This document shows, one piece after another, positions 52,547 to 64,000 of a stretch of DNA of 64,000 nt. Position 1 is the first letter of the stretch, and each line of letters begins with the position of its first letter. Under the pieces are notes generated by a model that was given only the letters and a program-made list of their open reading frames with translations, was not told where the DNA came from and did no database searches. Made by a program: the position numbers and the translations under genes. Source of the stretch: Micrasema longulum (lineage: Eukaryota > Arthropoda > Insecta > Trichoptera > Brachycentridae); contig JAGVSM010004530.1 in the NCBI GenBank assembly GCA_022494885.1, positions 273,532 through 337,531 on the forward strand, given 5' to 3'.

Positions 52547-52587
52547 CAATGCAGTGCCTTATGCACCACTAGGGGAGGGAAACAATT
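52547..52587 (+). mobile_element. SINE-A scrap
   Basis: ACAATGCAGTGCCTTATGCA, then CCACTAGGGGAGGGAAAC: the segment before the SINE-A tail. Confidence 0.5.
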
Positions 52588-52639
52588 CTAATAAAAGTGG
52601 TAAATACATAACTCAATTTCAGCTATGTTGGTGCATTAC

Positions 52640-52919
52640 TAAAAGAAGAAAACTAAATGATTTGTTATTTTTATTTAAAATACTAAATTCAATTTTTGAT
52701 TGTTCCCAACTGTTACAACCAATTAATTTTCGAGTTCGGGCCGGGTTAACCGATTGAATAAACTATTATATGTAAATGTCCATAACAAACTACAGAGCAC
52801 ACTTTTTAATAAGGAAAATTAATGCGTTTGCAAATGAATACGTAAATGATGTAGATATATTTAATACAACACTTTTGAATTTAAAAAGGCAGTGTATCAA
52901 TTTACTTTCTTCAAATTGA
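52640..52919 (+). pseudogene. LINE polymerase C-terminus, frameshifted
   Basis: RRKLNDLLFLFKILNSIFDC, SQLLQPINFRVRAG, a break, then INAFANEYVNDVDIFNTTLL and NLKRQCINLLSSN with stop at 52917-52919. It is the same tail type as the LINEs at 4.1 and 48.9 kb. Confidence 0.7.
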
Positions 52920-52924
52920 TATCC

Positions 52925-53530
52925 CTAAATAATTCCATGTTGATTTCAATTGGCTACCTAAAATGTATTCTAAATTATTGTTTTGTCACTTCATCTAATT
53001 TTAAGATTTTTTAAAATATAACTCATACAAAAATATGCACCTCTGTTTTTTCCACTGCAATATATGTATGTAGGTACTATATGTTTAGTATACCCATGTA
53101 TTTTATACTCATATGTTAAAATAATTTTATTCGTATTTTTATTTTTATTGTTCTTCTAAAAATTATTTATATTTTTTGCTACTTTCGGGTAAAATACATG
53201 TTTTTCGTAATTTGATTATATGTATGTTAAACATGTAAAAGCCTTCGAGGCGTTTAAATGAAATAATTACATAATCACTTAACCTTTTTACCATCGATAT
53301 GTAAAATAATATGATTCAATTTATCTCTTGATTGATGCATTGCGCCTGTTACTAAGCAAACTAAACTGATGTAAGCTGAGCAGTATCAAGAAGCATAATA
53401 TGATCCGATTTTTAATCAAATTACATTATGTTGTAGGTACCGAATAATTTTGTTTGATTGACCTTAATTGGCTGCAACTCTGGCACAATCTACTAAGGTA
53501 ATTTGATTTAATATATTACAATGAAATAAA
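52925..53530. other. AT-rich, nothing recognised
   Basis: No gene or repeat seen. Confidence 0.45.
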
Positions 53531-53535
53531 TTTGT

Positions 53536-53960
53536 TTTTATGTATGTACCACTTTAGTTTATATGATTTAATAACCAACTAGTTTCGGCAAAATACTATG
53601 CCTTTTTCAGGATTAATTACAAACTAACATTATATAAACTTTTCACAGTGAGGATAGAGTGGGTGTGGCTTAGGGAGACGGGAAGGGGTAGAAATTGGGG
53701 GTTTATGTGTGGATTTAGGGTGAGGGAACTTATTCAAAATAGGACTATTAAATTTATATGATTATCAGTTATATTTTTATTTTTATTTACAGCCTTTCTA
53801 ATTTCTAAGTTATTGAGCGTACTTCCATTTTTTGTTTATATGTAAAATTTTAATACCATCAAGATGTTAAATAAGTAATTGATTGTAAGAATATGTTCTG
53901 CAAACTCCGAGAAATTATTGTTTTAAAGTCATCTCATGATATTTAACTCTTATTTTATTT
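53536..53960 (-). mobile_element. Penelope-like element remnant, second copy
   Basis: Terminal block at the left (TATGTACCACTTTAGTTTAT, AATAACCAACTAGTTTCGGC, AATACTATGCC) matches the PLE termini at 36 kb. The rest, read on the minus strand, parallels 36305-36623: EIRKAVNK, NHINL, a Pro/His-coding C-rich stretch and the same stop region. The ribozyme-like core (53572-53613) has CTGAAAA instead of CTGAAGA. No terminal repeat is seen on the other side. More decayed than copy 1. Confidence 0.75.
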
Positions 53961-53964
53961 TAAA

Positions 53965-55195
53965 TGCAGGTGATGTTTTTCTAGTAAAAAATAAATTGTA
54001 GTTAATAAGTTGACACTTGCAAGTTAATTTGTATATGCCTGATTTATCTAATTTAGCAGTTTTTTATTTCGTATTTCTAACATATTTTTCATATTGTTGT
54101 TTGTGTAATATGCTGATTTTAAAATAATTGAATAGCAGATAAAATAATCACTTTGAAAATGCTGAAAAACAATTAGACTCTCCGAGAAACGTTGATATCT
54201 CTGGAGACTAGTTAGGGGTTTTAGAGAGGAGGAGAGTTTTGCAATTATTGTTGCCCTAGATCAGAGTTTTTCAACCTTTTTAAATACCGTGACCCCCTTA
54301 CGTGTAGAAAAATAGCTGGCAGCATCTCCTTCTCCCCTAGGAATAAATTCTGCCTTGTTTACGGTAGTCGAAGTCACAAGCAATGCAAAGATGAAATAAA
54401 ATTAAGGTCCTAGGGGAGGCGGGGGAGGAGGAGAGTAGCACCCGCGACCCACAGGTTAAAAAACACTGATTTAGAAATATTTTTTTATTCATCGTCGGTG
54501 ATTTTGCTATACGCACGTAACCTGTTTTTCTGAAGAAAATGTTTTACTAAAATATATATGCTATAGTGACAGAGAGACAGTTTTTAATTGATGCTATTTT
54601 AACTCTAAATAATGATGTTTTTCCTAATATTATTATTGGTTGATTAAATTCGTCAGTAATACTCGTATATAATATTAAAAGAACGCTTTAAGGATCCTTT
54701 GCTAAAAAATCTATGCATATTCATACACAGTATTGCAGTTTCACCGACGATATAACATATTTATTCATATTTTTAGGTTTTTAAATATTTTTGGTACTAC
54801 AATATTTAATTATTTCCTTTTTTTTTAAATCCTCATGTTTTTGATTTATAAGTTTATAATTTACAACTACAAGTACAATAATATATGCACTTTAGCAGGC
54901 TTTTTGCCGAAACCAATATCATTTAGCCAACCGAAAAACATACTGGTAAAAATTTTCACTTAAAAAAAGTTGATATTTATATGTACATATGTACAGTATT
55001 AAAAAAAACAGCTGTTTTTATAACTCGCATGCTGTGGATTACTGGATTACTAGTCCAGTTATATTTTGTTGTGTATGCAATTTTGCCAGTAATTTATTAC
55101 TGCTCTGTAGGATTTTTGCTTGTTGATGCAGGGAGCTCATATCCTAGTTAGAGATGACTGAAGAAAACGATGTTATGATTAGATGTTTATTTTTT
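53965..55195. other. Gene-free region
   Basis: A GC-richer patch at 54280-54470 (GACCCCCTTACGTGTAG; CACCCGCGACCCACAGGTTA) is unassigned. Otherwise AT-rich. Confidence 0.4.
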
Positions 55196-55198
55196 ATT

Positions 55199-56239
55199 AC
55201 ATCATCATCATTCGATTCCGCACCAGATGGTGTATAGGGCGCTGGATTGGTACACCAATCGTAGCGCATTTTAGCCGTTTTTGAAACATGAATTTAAGAT
55301 GATGAATCCTACGCTTTAGATGCCAGTCCAGGGACTATGAACCATTCTAGAGTATAAAAACCCTCTCAAATAAATATTTATTTATTTAAAACTTTAAGTA
55401 CAAAGAAAAAGTAGTTAAGCGGACTAATTGCTTAAAACTATATCTTCCAGCAAACCAAAAAACTGACTGGTTAAAATAAAATATTATTAATAATTATGTA
55501 CCAAAAAACCATAAATATATATCAAAAGATACATACATACGTTTAAATAAAATTTTAAAAAACCAATAACGTTATGTTACTTATACATATTAAATGATGA
55601 GGAATGTGGGATCAGATAATGGGTTTGGAAGGAGAGAGAAAAAGGAATCTAGGAAAGAAATAAGAATAAAAAATAAAACAGTAAAAACTTTGTGAGTTCA
55701 GGATTCTGGGGATATATAATAATGTTTCAGGCGTTTATTGAAGGTGACTAGAGAAGGTGCATTTTTTATTTAAAGGGGTAGCTTATTTCAAAGTCTAGCA
55801 ACTTAGACGGAAAAAAAATAGCTGAAAAATGATGTGCTATGTCGAGGAATGGAAAGTGTTCTCTCCTGAGAAGCGCGAAGCGAAAGACCATGATCAGAAA
55901 GGTAAATGAAATTATCACCAAGATATTTTGGATCGCAAGGATTTTAAATAATATTATAAATAAGTGAGAGAGATTGAAAGTTTATACGCTGATAAAAATT
56001 AAGCCACTTGAGTTCGGAGCAAAAGGGTGATACATGACACACTTTTTGCGATTGAAAATAAAGTGGATGCATTGATTCTGCAAACGCTCCAGACGATCTA
56101 TGAGTTCTATATTGGCGTCAAGATAGCAAATATTAGCATAAAACAGGGAAGATAATAAAATATTTCATATCAACCATGTAAAATAATTGAACCCGAGACA
56201 GTTTGCATGGTATGCAGCTGACTATTACACCACGAGGCG
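55199..56239 (-). mobile_element. SINE-A split by a LINE insertion
   Basis: The tail and body lie at 55199-55379 (ATCATCATCATTCGATTCCG, CCAGTCCAGGGACTATGAAC). The head lies at 56158-56239 (CATATCAACCATGTAAAATA, TTGAACCCGAGAC as B box, ATTACACCACGAGGCGG as A-box end). Compared with the intact copy at 32377-32635, the interruption falls after AAATAAATA in the body. The inserted DNA is 55380-56157. Confidence 0.75.
55380..56157 (-). pseudogene. Truncated LINE inserted in the SINE
   Basis: Flanked by the 8-bp repeat AAATATTT (55372-55379 and 56158-56165). On the minus strand it reads IELIDRLERLQNQCIHFIFN, RKKCVMYHPFA, then stops, and later LSLRASQERTLSIPRHST and SFFSYFFPSKLLDFEIS. This is the 'xxLERLQNxCIRFIF ... 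IPRxRTSFYxxSF' region of LINE polymerases. The A-rich 3' end (TTTAAATAAAT in sense) abuts the left duplication. Truncated and inactive. Confidence 0.75.
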
Positions 56240-56880
56240 GACAATTTTTATTACATGTTGAACAAAGGACAGTGTGAGAGTAACGGTGATAATTGAATTA
56301 AATTGATCTGAACTACTTCATGTCTGAACTCCACGGAACTACTCTTTGTGCTTAAAGGTGCTACAGCTTTTATTATGATTGTCTTTAGTGTTTTTTTTTT
56401 ACTTCCGAGTGCTTCCGGTCATCTTCTATTCCTCTTATTAGCAGCAATTTAACATCCGTGGTAGGTAATCGGTATTTTTGATGTTTTTATTATTTTGTTG
56501 TTTATGTACAGGAAATACGTGATTGATCTTCTTGACTGCTTGTCAGCCAATAAGCCAGGTGACAGTTAGTTTTGGTTTCAGCGTGAGTCCCATAGTAAGA
56601 AAAATTAAAAAGAAACTCTGTTATTAAAAAACAAAAACGAATGATTTAATATTTAGGTAAAAAATGTGGATAGTACAAGTGATATACAAATAATTAAATT
56701 GACCGTGTTTTCAATATTTAAACATAATTATTGACATAATATCGATTTTGCAATATAGATAAAGAACATTTTCAATTACGGAAGGTAACGATTAGATTAA
56801 TGACCGTCACAGACAATATAATCATTTCACCAATCTACGGATTTTTTCGATGCCAAATACGCGTCTATGAAGCGACTAAT
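56240..56880. other. Gene-free region
   Basis: Nothing recognisable. Confidence 0.45.
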
Positions 56881-56884
56881 CTAA

Positions 56885-57030
56885 AGCTAGGGTTTCCTAG
56901 GACAGCGGTGTTGATAACACTATTTTCCTGAGAAACCACTCTCTAGTCACCGTTACGACGGCTGTCCACCGCATCACCGTTCACTATGGCCGTTAAGATA
57001 CGGGCACCGCTGTCCTAAAAAACCCTAGCT
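56885..57030. mobile_element. 146-bp MITE, TAA target duplication
   Basis: The ends AGCTAGGGTTTCCTAGGACA and (reversed right end) AGCTAGGGTTTTTTAGGACA, extending through GCGGTG, match at 24 of 26 positions. TAA flanks both sides (56882-56884, 57031-57033), the TWA-type duplication of PIF/Harbinger elements. A shorter element bounded by GGG...CCC and TA cannot be excluded. No coding. Confidence 0.7.
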
Positions 57031-57243
57031 TAAGCCTTTATTTTTGTGACAGAAAGTAGAAAAATATAGTTTATTCAACACATTGAAATAAATTTAGGAA
57101 TTAGGTACTGACTAAAATTGCTAGTATTACATGAGCAAATTTTTATGTTTATGTGTGTTTAAGGTGTTTTATATCAAGTATTTAGTCTCTCATATATTTC
57201 TGTGTTTCGTGTGATAAACATTAAGCCTAGGTATCCCTGTCAT

Positions 57244-57300
57244 GTTCTAGCGTTGTGGCCTAGCCGGTGGCGAATAGTTTTGTGAAGGGAGGATTGCAGA
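57244..57300 (+). mobile_element. tRNA-like SINE head, single copy
   Basis: TGGCCTAGCCGG is a perfect A box; a weak B box (GATTCGAAAAG) lies about 45 bp later. No matching body elsewhere in the window. Confidence 0.3.
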
Positions 57301-57429
57301 TTCGAAAAGGCATTTTTAGGACAAACGCGTCCAATTTTTAAATTAAATTTTGTTTGTCGATCCTCCTTGAGCTCACTGTTGCATTTACAGGTCTTATAAT
57401 CAAAAATCAAGAAAACATTAATTTAATAA

Positions 57430-57525
57430 ATATGGATGTTCAAGTACAGGTGGAGTGGTGAATGTAACAGTGCGTAAAGTGATCACTTAAACTAACGAAC
57501 CCTAAAATGTGTTCCCCATCTTTTT
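57430..57525 (+). repeat. Fold-back repeat scrap
   Basis: GATGTTCAAGTACAGGTGGA, GTGAATGTAACAGTGCGTAA, AGTGATCACTTAAACTAACG: the interior just before the right arm. Confidence 0.55.
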
Positions 57526-57565
57526 TGTGATATATAGATAAGTTATTAGTTATATGTTATTATTC

Positions 57566-57630
57566 TTTATTTGCACTAATAGTGCATGAGGCACGGTGTT
57601 GACACTCCAACCGTAGCGTATAAGCGATAA
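57566..57630 (-). mobile_element. SINE-A scrap
   Basis: TTTGCACTAATAGTGCATGA, GGCACGGTGTTGACACTCCA, ACCGTAGCGTATAAG: antisense of the SINE-A 3' region. Confidence 0.55.
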
Positions 57631-57639
57631 CTTGTAAAC

Positions 57640-58365
57640 GTTTCACAACTGATAACTACAATAAAGATGTTTGTAACATATTCAAGATTTAGTTGCGTGA
57701 AAGTAATATCTAATGGACTAGCATATGAGGCGTGAGACTTATTATCAAAAACGAAAAATGTTTAATATCCGCTGCGGTTGACGTAAAAATATAGAGTCCT
57801 ATGATCGTTAAGAGAAATTAAAACAAAAAGGAGTAAATTAGACATAAAATTATTTGATCTTGTCAGAAGAGCCATCTGCCTATCAAGTTACATTCTTCTA
57901 AAAAAACTTTTTTGTAAGGAATAAAACACATCACCGCGCCATGACACTGAAAAATAATTTAAGACATTTTTGTCATCTATATATTCATAAAATATAATAC
58001 GCCGCTACAAAAGCTTTTAAAACGTAAAAAGAAAGATGACAGAACGGAAAAAAGGAAATCTTCGCACAGAAGGGTGAAGACTTTTTCAATTTCAAAACAA
58101 AAGATCTTTGAAGAAAACTTTGTGTTTTCAAGTTATAAGTTTTCTCTATGGATTTTAGAATATTGATGTTTTTTTTTGCAGGATATACATTTTTAAGTTT
58201 GGTAAAAACAATAAAATTCATTAAATTATTTTTTCTTCATATCTTTTTAATTTTTTTTTTTTTTTTAATTAAATATTTGCGTTCTTATGATTTACCCAAA
58301 TATTTAATTTTGAGGGCCATTTTCAACGAGTTGTAAATAACTCACTATTAGAAAATGGAATCAAG
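57640..58365. other. AT-rich, nothing recognised
   Basis: No gene or repeat seen. T-run at 58250-58266. Confidence 0.45.
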
Positions 58366-58371
58366 TTGGGG

Positions 58372-58440
58372 TAGAGTGGGATTAGAATCACAGACCTTTG
58401 GTCTGTGAGTCCGAGACACTAGCCACAGGACCACAAACCG
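58372..58440 (-). mobile_element. tRNA-like sequence, probably a SINE head or dead tRNA
   Basis: Minus strand: GTTTGTGGTCCTGTGGCTAG, TGTCTCGGACTCACAGACC, AAGGTCTGTGATTCTAATCC. The A-box and B-box regions are recognisable but both deviate, and the acceptor arm does not pair. Confidence 0.35.
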
Positions 58441-58449
58441 ATCAATATT

Positions 58450-61400
58450 TTTAAAAAATAAATTTAATATCCTTTTACAAGATCGACAGTAAATAAATAA
58501 TATTATAGTAGTACAAAAACAGCATACCTATTGTTTTATAAAAAGTTTCAACATTAATGCAATAACGAAATTTTGTAAAAGAAAACTATTTTCTTTAAAT
58601 TGATTTTTTTATAATAATTTATGTTGTTTTGAAAGTTTTTTATTTTTCAAAGTAGTTTTATACTTTTCTTTGTGGTTTTAGTTCTCCTCCTAGATCAACA
58701 AAATATATGGATTTTTTCTTTTCTGCCACTTGACAAAATTGTAATGACGACATAATAAAATGTGTTATTTTAGTATTTCAGAGATGTTTTGCAACGAAAA
58801 TTCTTATTTTTATTACGTCAAAAAAAAACTGTTTCTGTTGCTGATTTATGAGTAAATTTTAAGGATTGAAGTTGAAAAAGCTCCGTTAAATTCAATTATT
58901 TAGTTTGTTTAAAGAGTTCTTTAGTGGTGGTTAGATGAATAAAGTAATATAATAAATTTGATATTTTATTCTGCTGTCTTTGTAGACTATTTATGTCATT
59001 TTAGTTTTTTGTTCCCCATATTTGTTGCATATGACATATTTTAGATTTTACATAAGCTATATATTGCACAATTTATTTTTCTGTTTTCTGAGCAAAGTTT
59101 TTGATTTATAAAAAAACTCGATAATGTTGCCACTTTGCTATTTAAATTATTGACATAAATAACTCATTGCATATAATCATTTATTGACAATTATTATACA
59201 TGTCAACTGTTTGTCTATTTTTAGTCCTAAATATTTAACTTGTTTAATTTAAATAAGTCATTCATCATGTATAAAATCTTTTTATTTTTTTAGATTCGAA
59301 ATGGATATTATTACTTTTTTTTTCATCCAGCGTAAATAAGTTTGTGTTTCTCCATTTAGTCGACATAGTTATTATTATTTGTTACACAAAAGTAAGACAA
59401 TCAATGAAGAAAACTTTCTACCGAAAATTTTGAAAGGTAAAATAAATCTCTTAAAATAAAGAAATTTTTAATTAATCGGTTTATACAATGATACTTTTCC
59501 AAAAATAAGTCAACTTTTAAGAATAAAAAAAATACTGCTGTTTCAAACAAGGAAAATGAAACGTTAAATAATTTTAATCAACGTTGTATTTTATTTTAAA
59601 AATCAATACAGCTGACGCTTGAAGGCGCAATAATTGTTCACACAAAATATTTTTTCTGCCAAGAAATCAATTGAACATCGCCGCAAATATACGGACGGGA
59701 TCTAAAGAAAACATAATTTTTCTTAGGCAGCGGTAAAATAAACGATTTTCTTGTTTTGAAAAGGCAGAATTAGCAGCGCAGAAATAAGGTCTTTTGTTTT
59801 TTCAACCGCCGTGATTGCCCGAAGTGTTTGCCGCCCCTCCCCAGCCCTGCTCTGCGTGCTTTGTCCACCATGTATAATGAATTCTACATAGATGAATAAT
59901 TGATCAAATCGTGCGACAATGCCCACACTCTACGCGATAAGGGCTCTCATTTTTCCCCGTCCATCAGATATTTGTTCTCTCGTGCTAAATGCCACGGTTC
60001 AGGCAGAGGCACTTGGATTTAATATCTCCGGGGTAAGTAAAACAGTATTTAATTAACTTTGTTTTAATTAAAAAATACAAAAGCCTCCGTTGTGGTAGAA
60101 AAAACCGAGAATTATTTTCTCGACTTGGACGCAATGTTTTGCTAAGAACATTATTTGTTTCTTTGTAACCGATTGAAATAAATATTGACATGTATTTTTA
60201 AGTTGGATATCCTCTTTGAGAGCGTAATATAAGAATCCGCACGGTAAATGTATTATTTATTTATTTATATACACGGCACGCAGTGTTTTTTACCTTACAA
60301 AGATACATATTATATTTAAAAGAATATAACTACTTCAATATGTGAAAAACATAAAAATCAAGTTGAAAAGTATTATGTTACTTAATTACGATAGCAAAGC
60401 AGTTTCGTATAACGAACATATTTAGATAAAAACAAAATAATTAAACAATGTGTGCAGATAACATTTTAAAAAGAAAAAAAAAAATTTTTTTTCTTGAAGT
60501 TGTAAAAAATATAATAAAATTCTTTTGTCTCTCTCAAAAAAATCCAAAAAAATAGTAATGATAATAATAATTAAAGTAATTTAAAAAATAATTATACATG
60601 TAAATATATATTTAACATATACACGTAAATATATATTTGACATATATATTTAACAGTTTCCCGGGTTTGACGTCTGAAGCAAATACCTGAATTTTCGTTT
60701 TGTGTAATATTGGTGTACCAACTAGTTTAGATTATACATTTAACGTGCATTACATAAAAATATGCATTTATCATATGAGAAGTAATATTATATTAGTCCC
60801 AGGAGGGAGATTGCAAACGCTATTGTCATTGGTGTGTACCGTCACTTTTTACTTTGTTACGAAGTCGGCTGTACCGACAGGTCAATACGAGTTTTCAGGA
60901 AAATATGGGGCTATAGATGAAAAAAATGGAATGGTTTTGTTTATTTTATAACATTTGCAACATTTGTTCCAAAGTGTTGGCAGTGCACCTTGTGGGGCAT
61001 GCGCATTATGTCATCTCACACGTCAAACAATCTGACTATCTCAAATTTTCAAATCTTAACCGCTAAATGGTTCTATCTCTGTTGTTTTTACTGTCCAAGT
61101 TTACTCCGCCCTTGATGCCAAATTCACATTTATTATTTCTCTGAAAAATATAAAACACAATCAAAGCTTAAAGTACTTTCTTGAATATGGTTTGTAAAAC
61201 TTCCAGTGCTTATAAAACAATAAAGTATGGGTGCCCTCGATAGCTATCGATGTATATACCTTCTCTGAATGTCAAAACTTGATGATACAGAGTCCATAGT
61301 TCGTAATCGCTACGGACAATTCATCTTCAACTTCACCATCGTATTAAAAGTATGGTAATCACCCCCTCGGAATATATTTCACACACAAGGTTTTAAACTA

Positions 61401-61885
61401 AACTAGATAATCATGTTTTTTTTTAGTTATATTAATCCTTATCTTGGCAGAATGAAAGAATATTTTTTCACACTTTTAATGGCTAAAAAGTAGCTTAACA
61501 AATATGACGTGTTGTCAATTAAATTTATTTTTATTGATGAATTTGACTTTGCGGTAATGCGTGTACATGCATATAATTCAATTATTTAATGTGAAATTAA
61601 TAACAATCCGGTTTTGCACCACAACCCCTATCACCAATACTTTTTTTATTTTATAATAAGCCGTTAAAAATACTAAACTAATTAAAATACATTGAATCTC
61701 AACGGAAATCGCGTTTGGTACTTTTGCGAGCAAAGAATGTGACTTATTGGAGTAGCCAAATTAAAGAAAATTGATCAAAACCTTATTCGTATTCTGAGAA
61801 AATAGAGGTCAATGCTGTATAATTTCCTGACGTAACTGCGACCTACATAGATATATTGTGACGGGTCCCCGTAAATTAGTTATCA
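58450..61885. other. Long gene-free region
   Basis: Mostly AT-rich without known repeats. Bases 59680-60030 are clearly less AT-rich, with CCGCCCCTCCCCAGCCCTGC (about 59831) and a strong donor-like CCGGGGTAAGTAAAA (about 60028); no open frame of note. Tandem ATGTAAATATATATTTAACA units occur at about 60597-60650. Confidence 0.4.
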
Positions 61886-61887
61886 CC

Positions 61888-62190
61888 CTCCAAGTCTAGG
61901 TCCTTAAATAGCCTGCTACTGATTGAGAGCGAGTATTTTAATATTGCTAAATCTCCCCCTCCAAGCCCAGATCCTTAAAGTGTCGGGCTATTGGGCAGGG
62001 CATGATCGCTCTAGCATTCTCAGGTTCAGTGGTCCTCCGGTGATATAAAACATCACATTCACATATAAAGTGTATTGTGCATACGTGTTTTATCATCTGC
62101 ACTGCAGAACTTACATCGAGAAGTTTTATAATGGTCTATTCTAGCAAGGTGTTTATTCTATCTGCAATGCCCCGTACTAGCTTTAGTGAT
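61888..62190 (-). pseudogene. LINE C-terminus with CCHC-like knuckle, partly duplicated
   Basis: The minus strand reads ASTGHCR, a stop, NKHLARIDHY, then SRCKFCSADDKTRMHNTLYM. One frame over it gives CECDVLYHRR, ARAIMPCPIARHFKDLGLEG and a stop (61947-61949). This is 'LTGHCxLxxHLxRI ... CRxCxxxxETxxHxLCECxxLxxxR ... FIxxLGL', the end of LINEs that carry RNase H (R1/I/Jockey groups). A second similar end, SRLFKDLDLEGDN plus stop, lies just downstream (61888-61925). Confidence 0.65.
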
Positions 62191-62194
62191 AACC

Positions 62195-63600
62195 CGTATA
62201 TACCTACCTTACCTTATGACAAAGCTATGTAGAATAAGGGTTTTGTTTATTTTCGTCATAATGTATTAACCATTCTTCTATTAATGGTAACAAGTATTTT
62301 ACGCGACGTGTGCAATAAAAGGTTTTTGAAAATATTTAGTTCAGAGCGTCAACTTGATGTAGTAGATTCAATTTTAAAATCCATCTTGTACATGAAATAA
62401 ATCAAATAAAAAAAATACTTAAACTCAAATTTCTAAGTAAAAGTATCTTAAATAAACACTATTTTATGGACATAAATGAGAATTTTCTCATTTTACGGCG
62501 GGTCGCATAAAGCCTGAAAAATAATTACAAGAATATTTTTGAACAGAATAATGTCATTGTTGATAAGGTAAAAGTAGGCAGATAATTATGAGAGCTTTCA
62601 CAGAAATTTCTCGTTAAAAGGAGTCTGCAGTTAGATGGTTTTACTCATGTTTAATGTAAATTGCATGTTTAAATAATGTCTATAAAGTTATGCAGAGGAG
62701 TATAACAAACATTCAAGTAACATCAGAAGGGTAATTTTTCTCATTTCCTCTTTAACGTTTATATTCTAGGCTGTAGATAAAGATTATTACTTTCGTTGAT
62801 GGAATTCCAGAAGTTTCAAACGCACTGTACAACCTAAAGTTATAAAACATAATACCTGAAAAAAGTATCATCGGAATGAAATATAATGAAAAAGATAAAA
62901 CATTTTCGACAATTGTTATTTAGTAATGAATACATTAAAAAAAGAGTTATTTGAAATGATCATTAATTTTCATTATATACAATATACAATCAATGCTTTT
63001 GGAAGGTATTTCATTGTCACATAAAACAACTTTTGATCTACATATTTCAAGTTGATTAAAAACGGTTATGATGAATGGCTATGTAAAATATTCAGAAAAA
63101 TTTTAAATGCAAAAAAATAATGAAATAAAATATGGTTTTCCGAATATCAAATGATTTGTGTAATTTACTGGGAAAAAACAACGTTTTTCATCAAAAAGCA
63201 CTTTTATGGTTTTAGCTGAGATTAGGAATTCTTTGAAAAAAGAAAAACTGTTCTCATTTTTGTTGTTAAATGAAAGAAAATATACGGAGCTTAATTTTTT
63301 TTTTTATTGTTACATATTGATAAATTTATTTAAGATTTTGTACTTGTCTTATTCAAATAATATACTCATTAACTTTCAACTGATGCTGAAGCATTGGATT
63401 TCAAAATATTGTTATTAATTACAGTAAATCTTTCAGGATAACTTGAGATAATATAAAAAAAGTAGTTAAAGCCCTTTGTGATTTTTTGTATGAAATATAA
63501 CTACGTTATGTGTATATATAACTACGTTTTGAGTTTGTGTAAAATCACGAAAATAAATTTAATAAACCTACCGTGACTGAATTGCCTACTTAAAATTTGC
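62195..63600. other. Gene-free AT-rich region
   Basis: Nothing recognisable. The frame at 63206-63418 is AT-biased and unrecognised. Confidence 0.45.
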
Positions 63601-63602
63601 TT

Positions 63603-64000
63603 CTTTATTTATTTATTTACATAAACAAGTTTATTGTACATTATTTAAGACAATGAGTCCCAACTCCATGGGACTAAAAGTCTTGTGTTGAGATGGGACG
63701 AGCAATAATATGACTCAGATACATGAGTATATCACCACAAATATAGGATAAGGAACATAAAAAATAATTATGAAAAATATAAAAAAAAACAAACATATGG
63801 CACATCAATATGGTAAACAGTACACTCAAGCATTTGGAAAATCATCAAGGAGTTTCCTACTCAAATCCCTCCCACTAAGGAAAATCCAGTCCTTAACTCC
63901 TTTCTTAAAAATAATTTTTATCCTTGAGAGTTTAATACGTTCTTCCAAAATATTGCACACTCTCGGTGCGATAAATGAGAGATGTCTCTGAGCAAAAGTC
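63603..64000 (-). pseudogene. LINE 3' end, continues beyond the window
   Basis: The minus strand reads AQRHLSFIAPRVCNILEERI, KLSRIKIIFKKGVKDWIFLS and a stop: the 'RSFSxxAPRxWNxLPxxI ... FKKxLKxWL' tail of LINE polymerases. The 3' UTR follows, then the AAATAAATAAATAAAG tail at 63604-63619. The 5' part lies outside the window. Confidence 0.65.

Noticed and set aside
53572..53613. Functional hammerhead in the second PLE copy
   Set aside because: The core reads CTGAAAA, losing the invariant G, so I count it as decayed.

Overview
The window looks like intergenic or intronic DNA from an arthropod, most likely an insect with a large, AT-rich, repeat-laden genome. I infer this from the repeat content: tRNA-derived SINEs ending in GAT/ATG triplets, 5'-truncated Jockey/CR1-like and RTE-like LINEs with TAAA or A-rich tails, Penelope-like retroelement (PLE) remnants, a Tc1-type transposon with a spliced transposase gene, pogo-like transposase debris and MITE-like families. 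I found no host protein-coding gene, no functional tRNA or rRNA gene, and nothing prokaryotic (no operons, no CRISPR).

Layout. 1-10 kb: unassigned AT-rich DNA, LINE relics at 1.4 and 3.0-3.6 kb, and a truncated LINE with an open reverse-transcriptase (RT) C-terminus (4120-5151). That LINE sits inside an older antisense LINE 3' UTR, with a visible 8-bp target duplication. 10-20 kb: a fold-back repeat with long arms (10.5 kb), rearranged LINE RT pieces (12.2-13.2 kb), RTE ends (13.8, 17.2 kb), a T-rich tandem tract, several SINEs and a GA minisatellite. 20-35 kb: mostly unassigned, with MITE, fold-back and SINE copies and a LINE (32.9-33.6 kb).

36-41 kb is the richest part. A Penelope-like GIY-YIG endonuclease remnant lies between inverted terminal repeats; one repeat carries a well-formed hammerhead-ribozyme-like core immediately after the ORF. 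Next to it are an RTE fragment and a composite SINE. Then comes a complete Tc1/mariner element (39189-40860) with TA duplication, about 28-bp inverted ends and a 342-residue transposase. Its gene is split by a 72-bp GT-AG intron between the second catalytic Asp and the catalytic Glu.

42-64 kb: an inverted pair of a second SINE family (43.8-44.1 kb), a CRE/CCAAT-bearing MITE copy (45.4 kb), a core-deleted pogo-like transposase with a PHD-like finger (49.4-50.4 kb), a cluster of LINE C-termini (51.6-52.9 kb), a second PLE copy (53.5-54.0 kb), a SINE split by a LINE (55.2-56.2 kb), a 146-bp TAA-flanked MITE (56.9 kb) and LINE 3' ends (61.9 and 63.6-64.0 kb).

The parts do not form a pathway. They record successive insertions. 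The Tc1 element is the only one with a plausibly intact protein. The SINEs would depend on a partner LINE, and the ribozyme-bearing PLE copies lack the RT. All family assignments are by eye from motifs; no database search was run.
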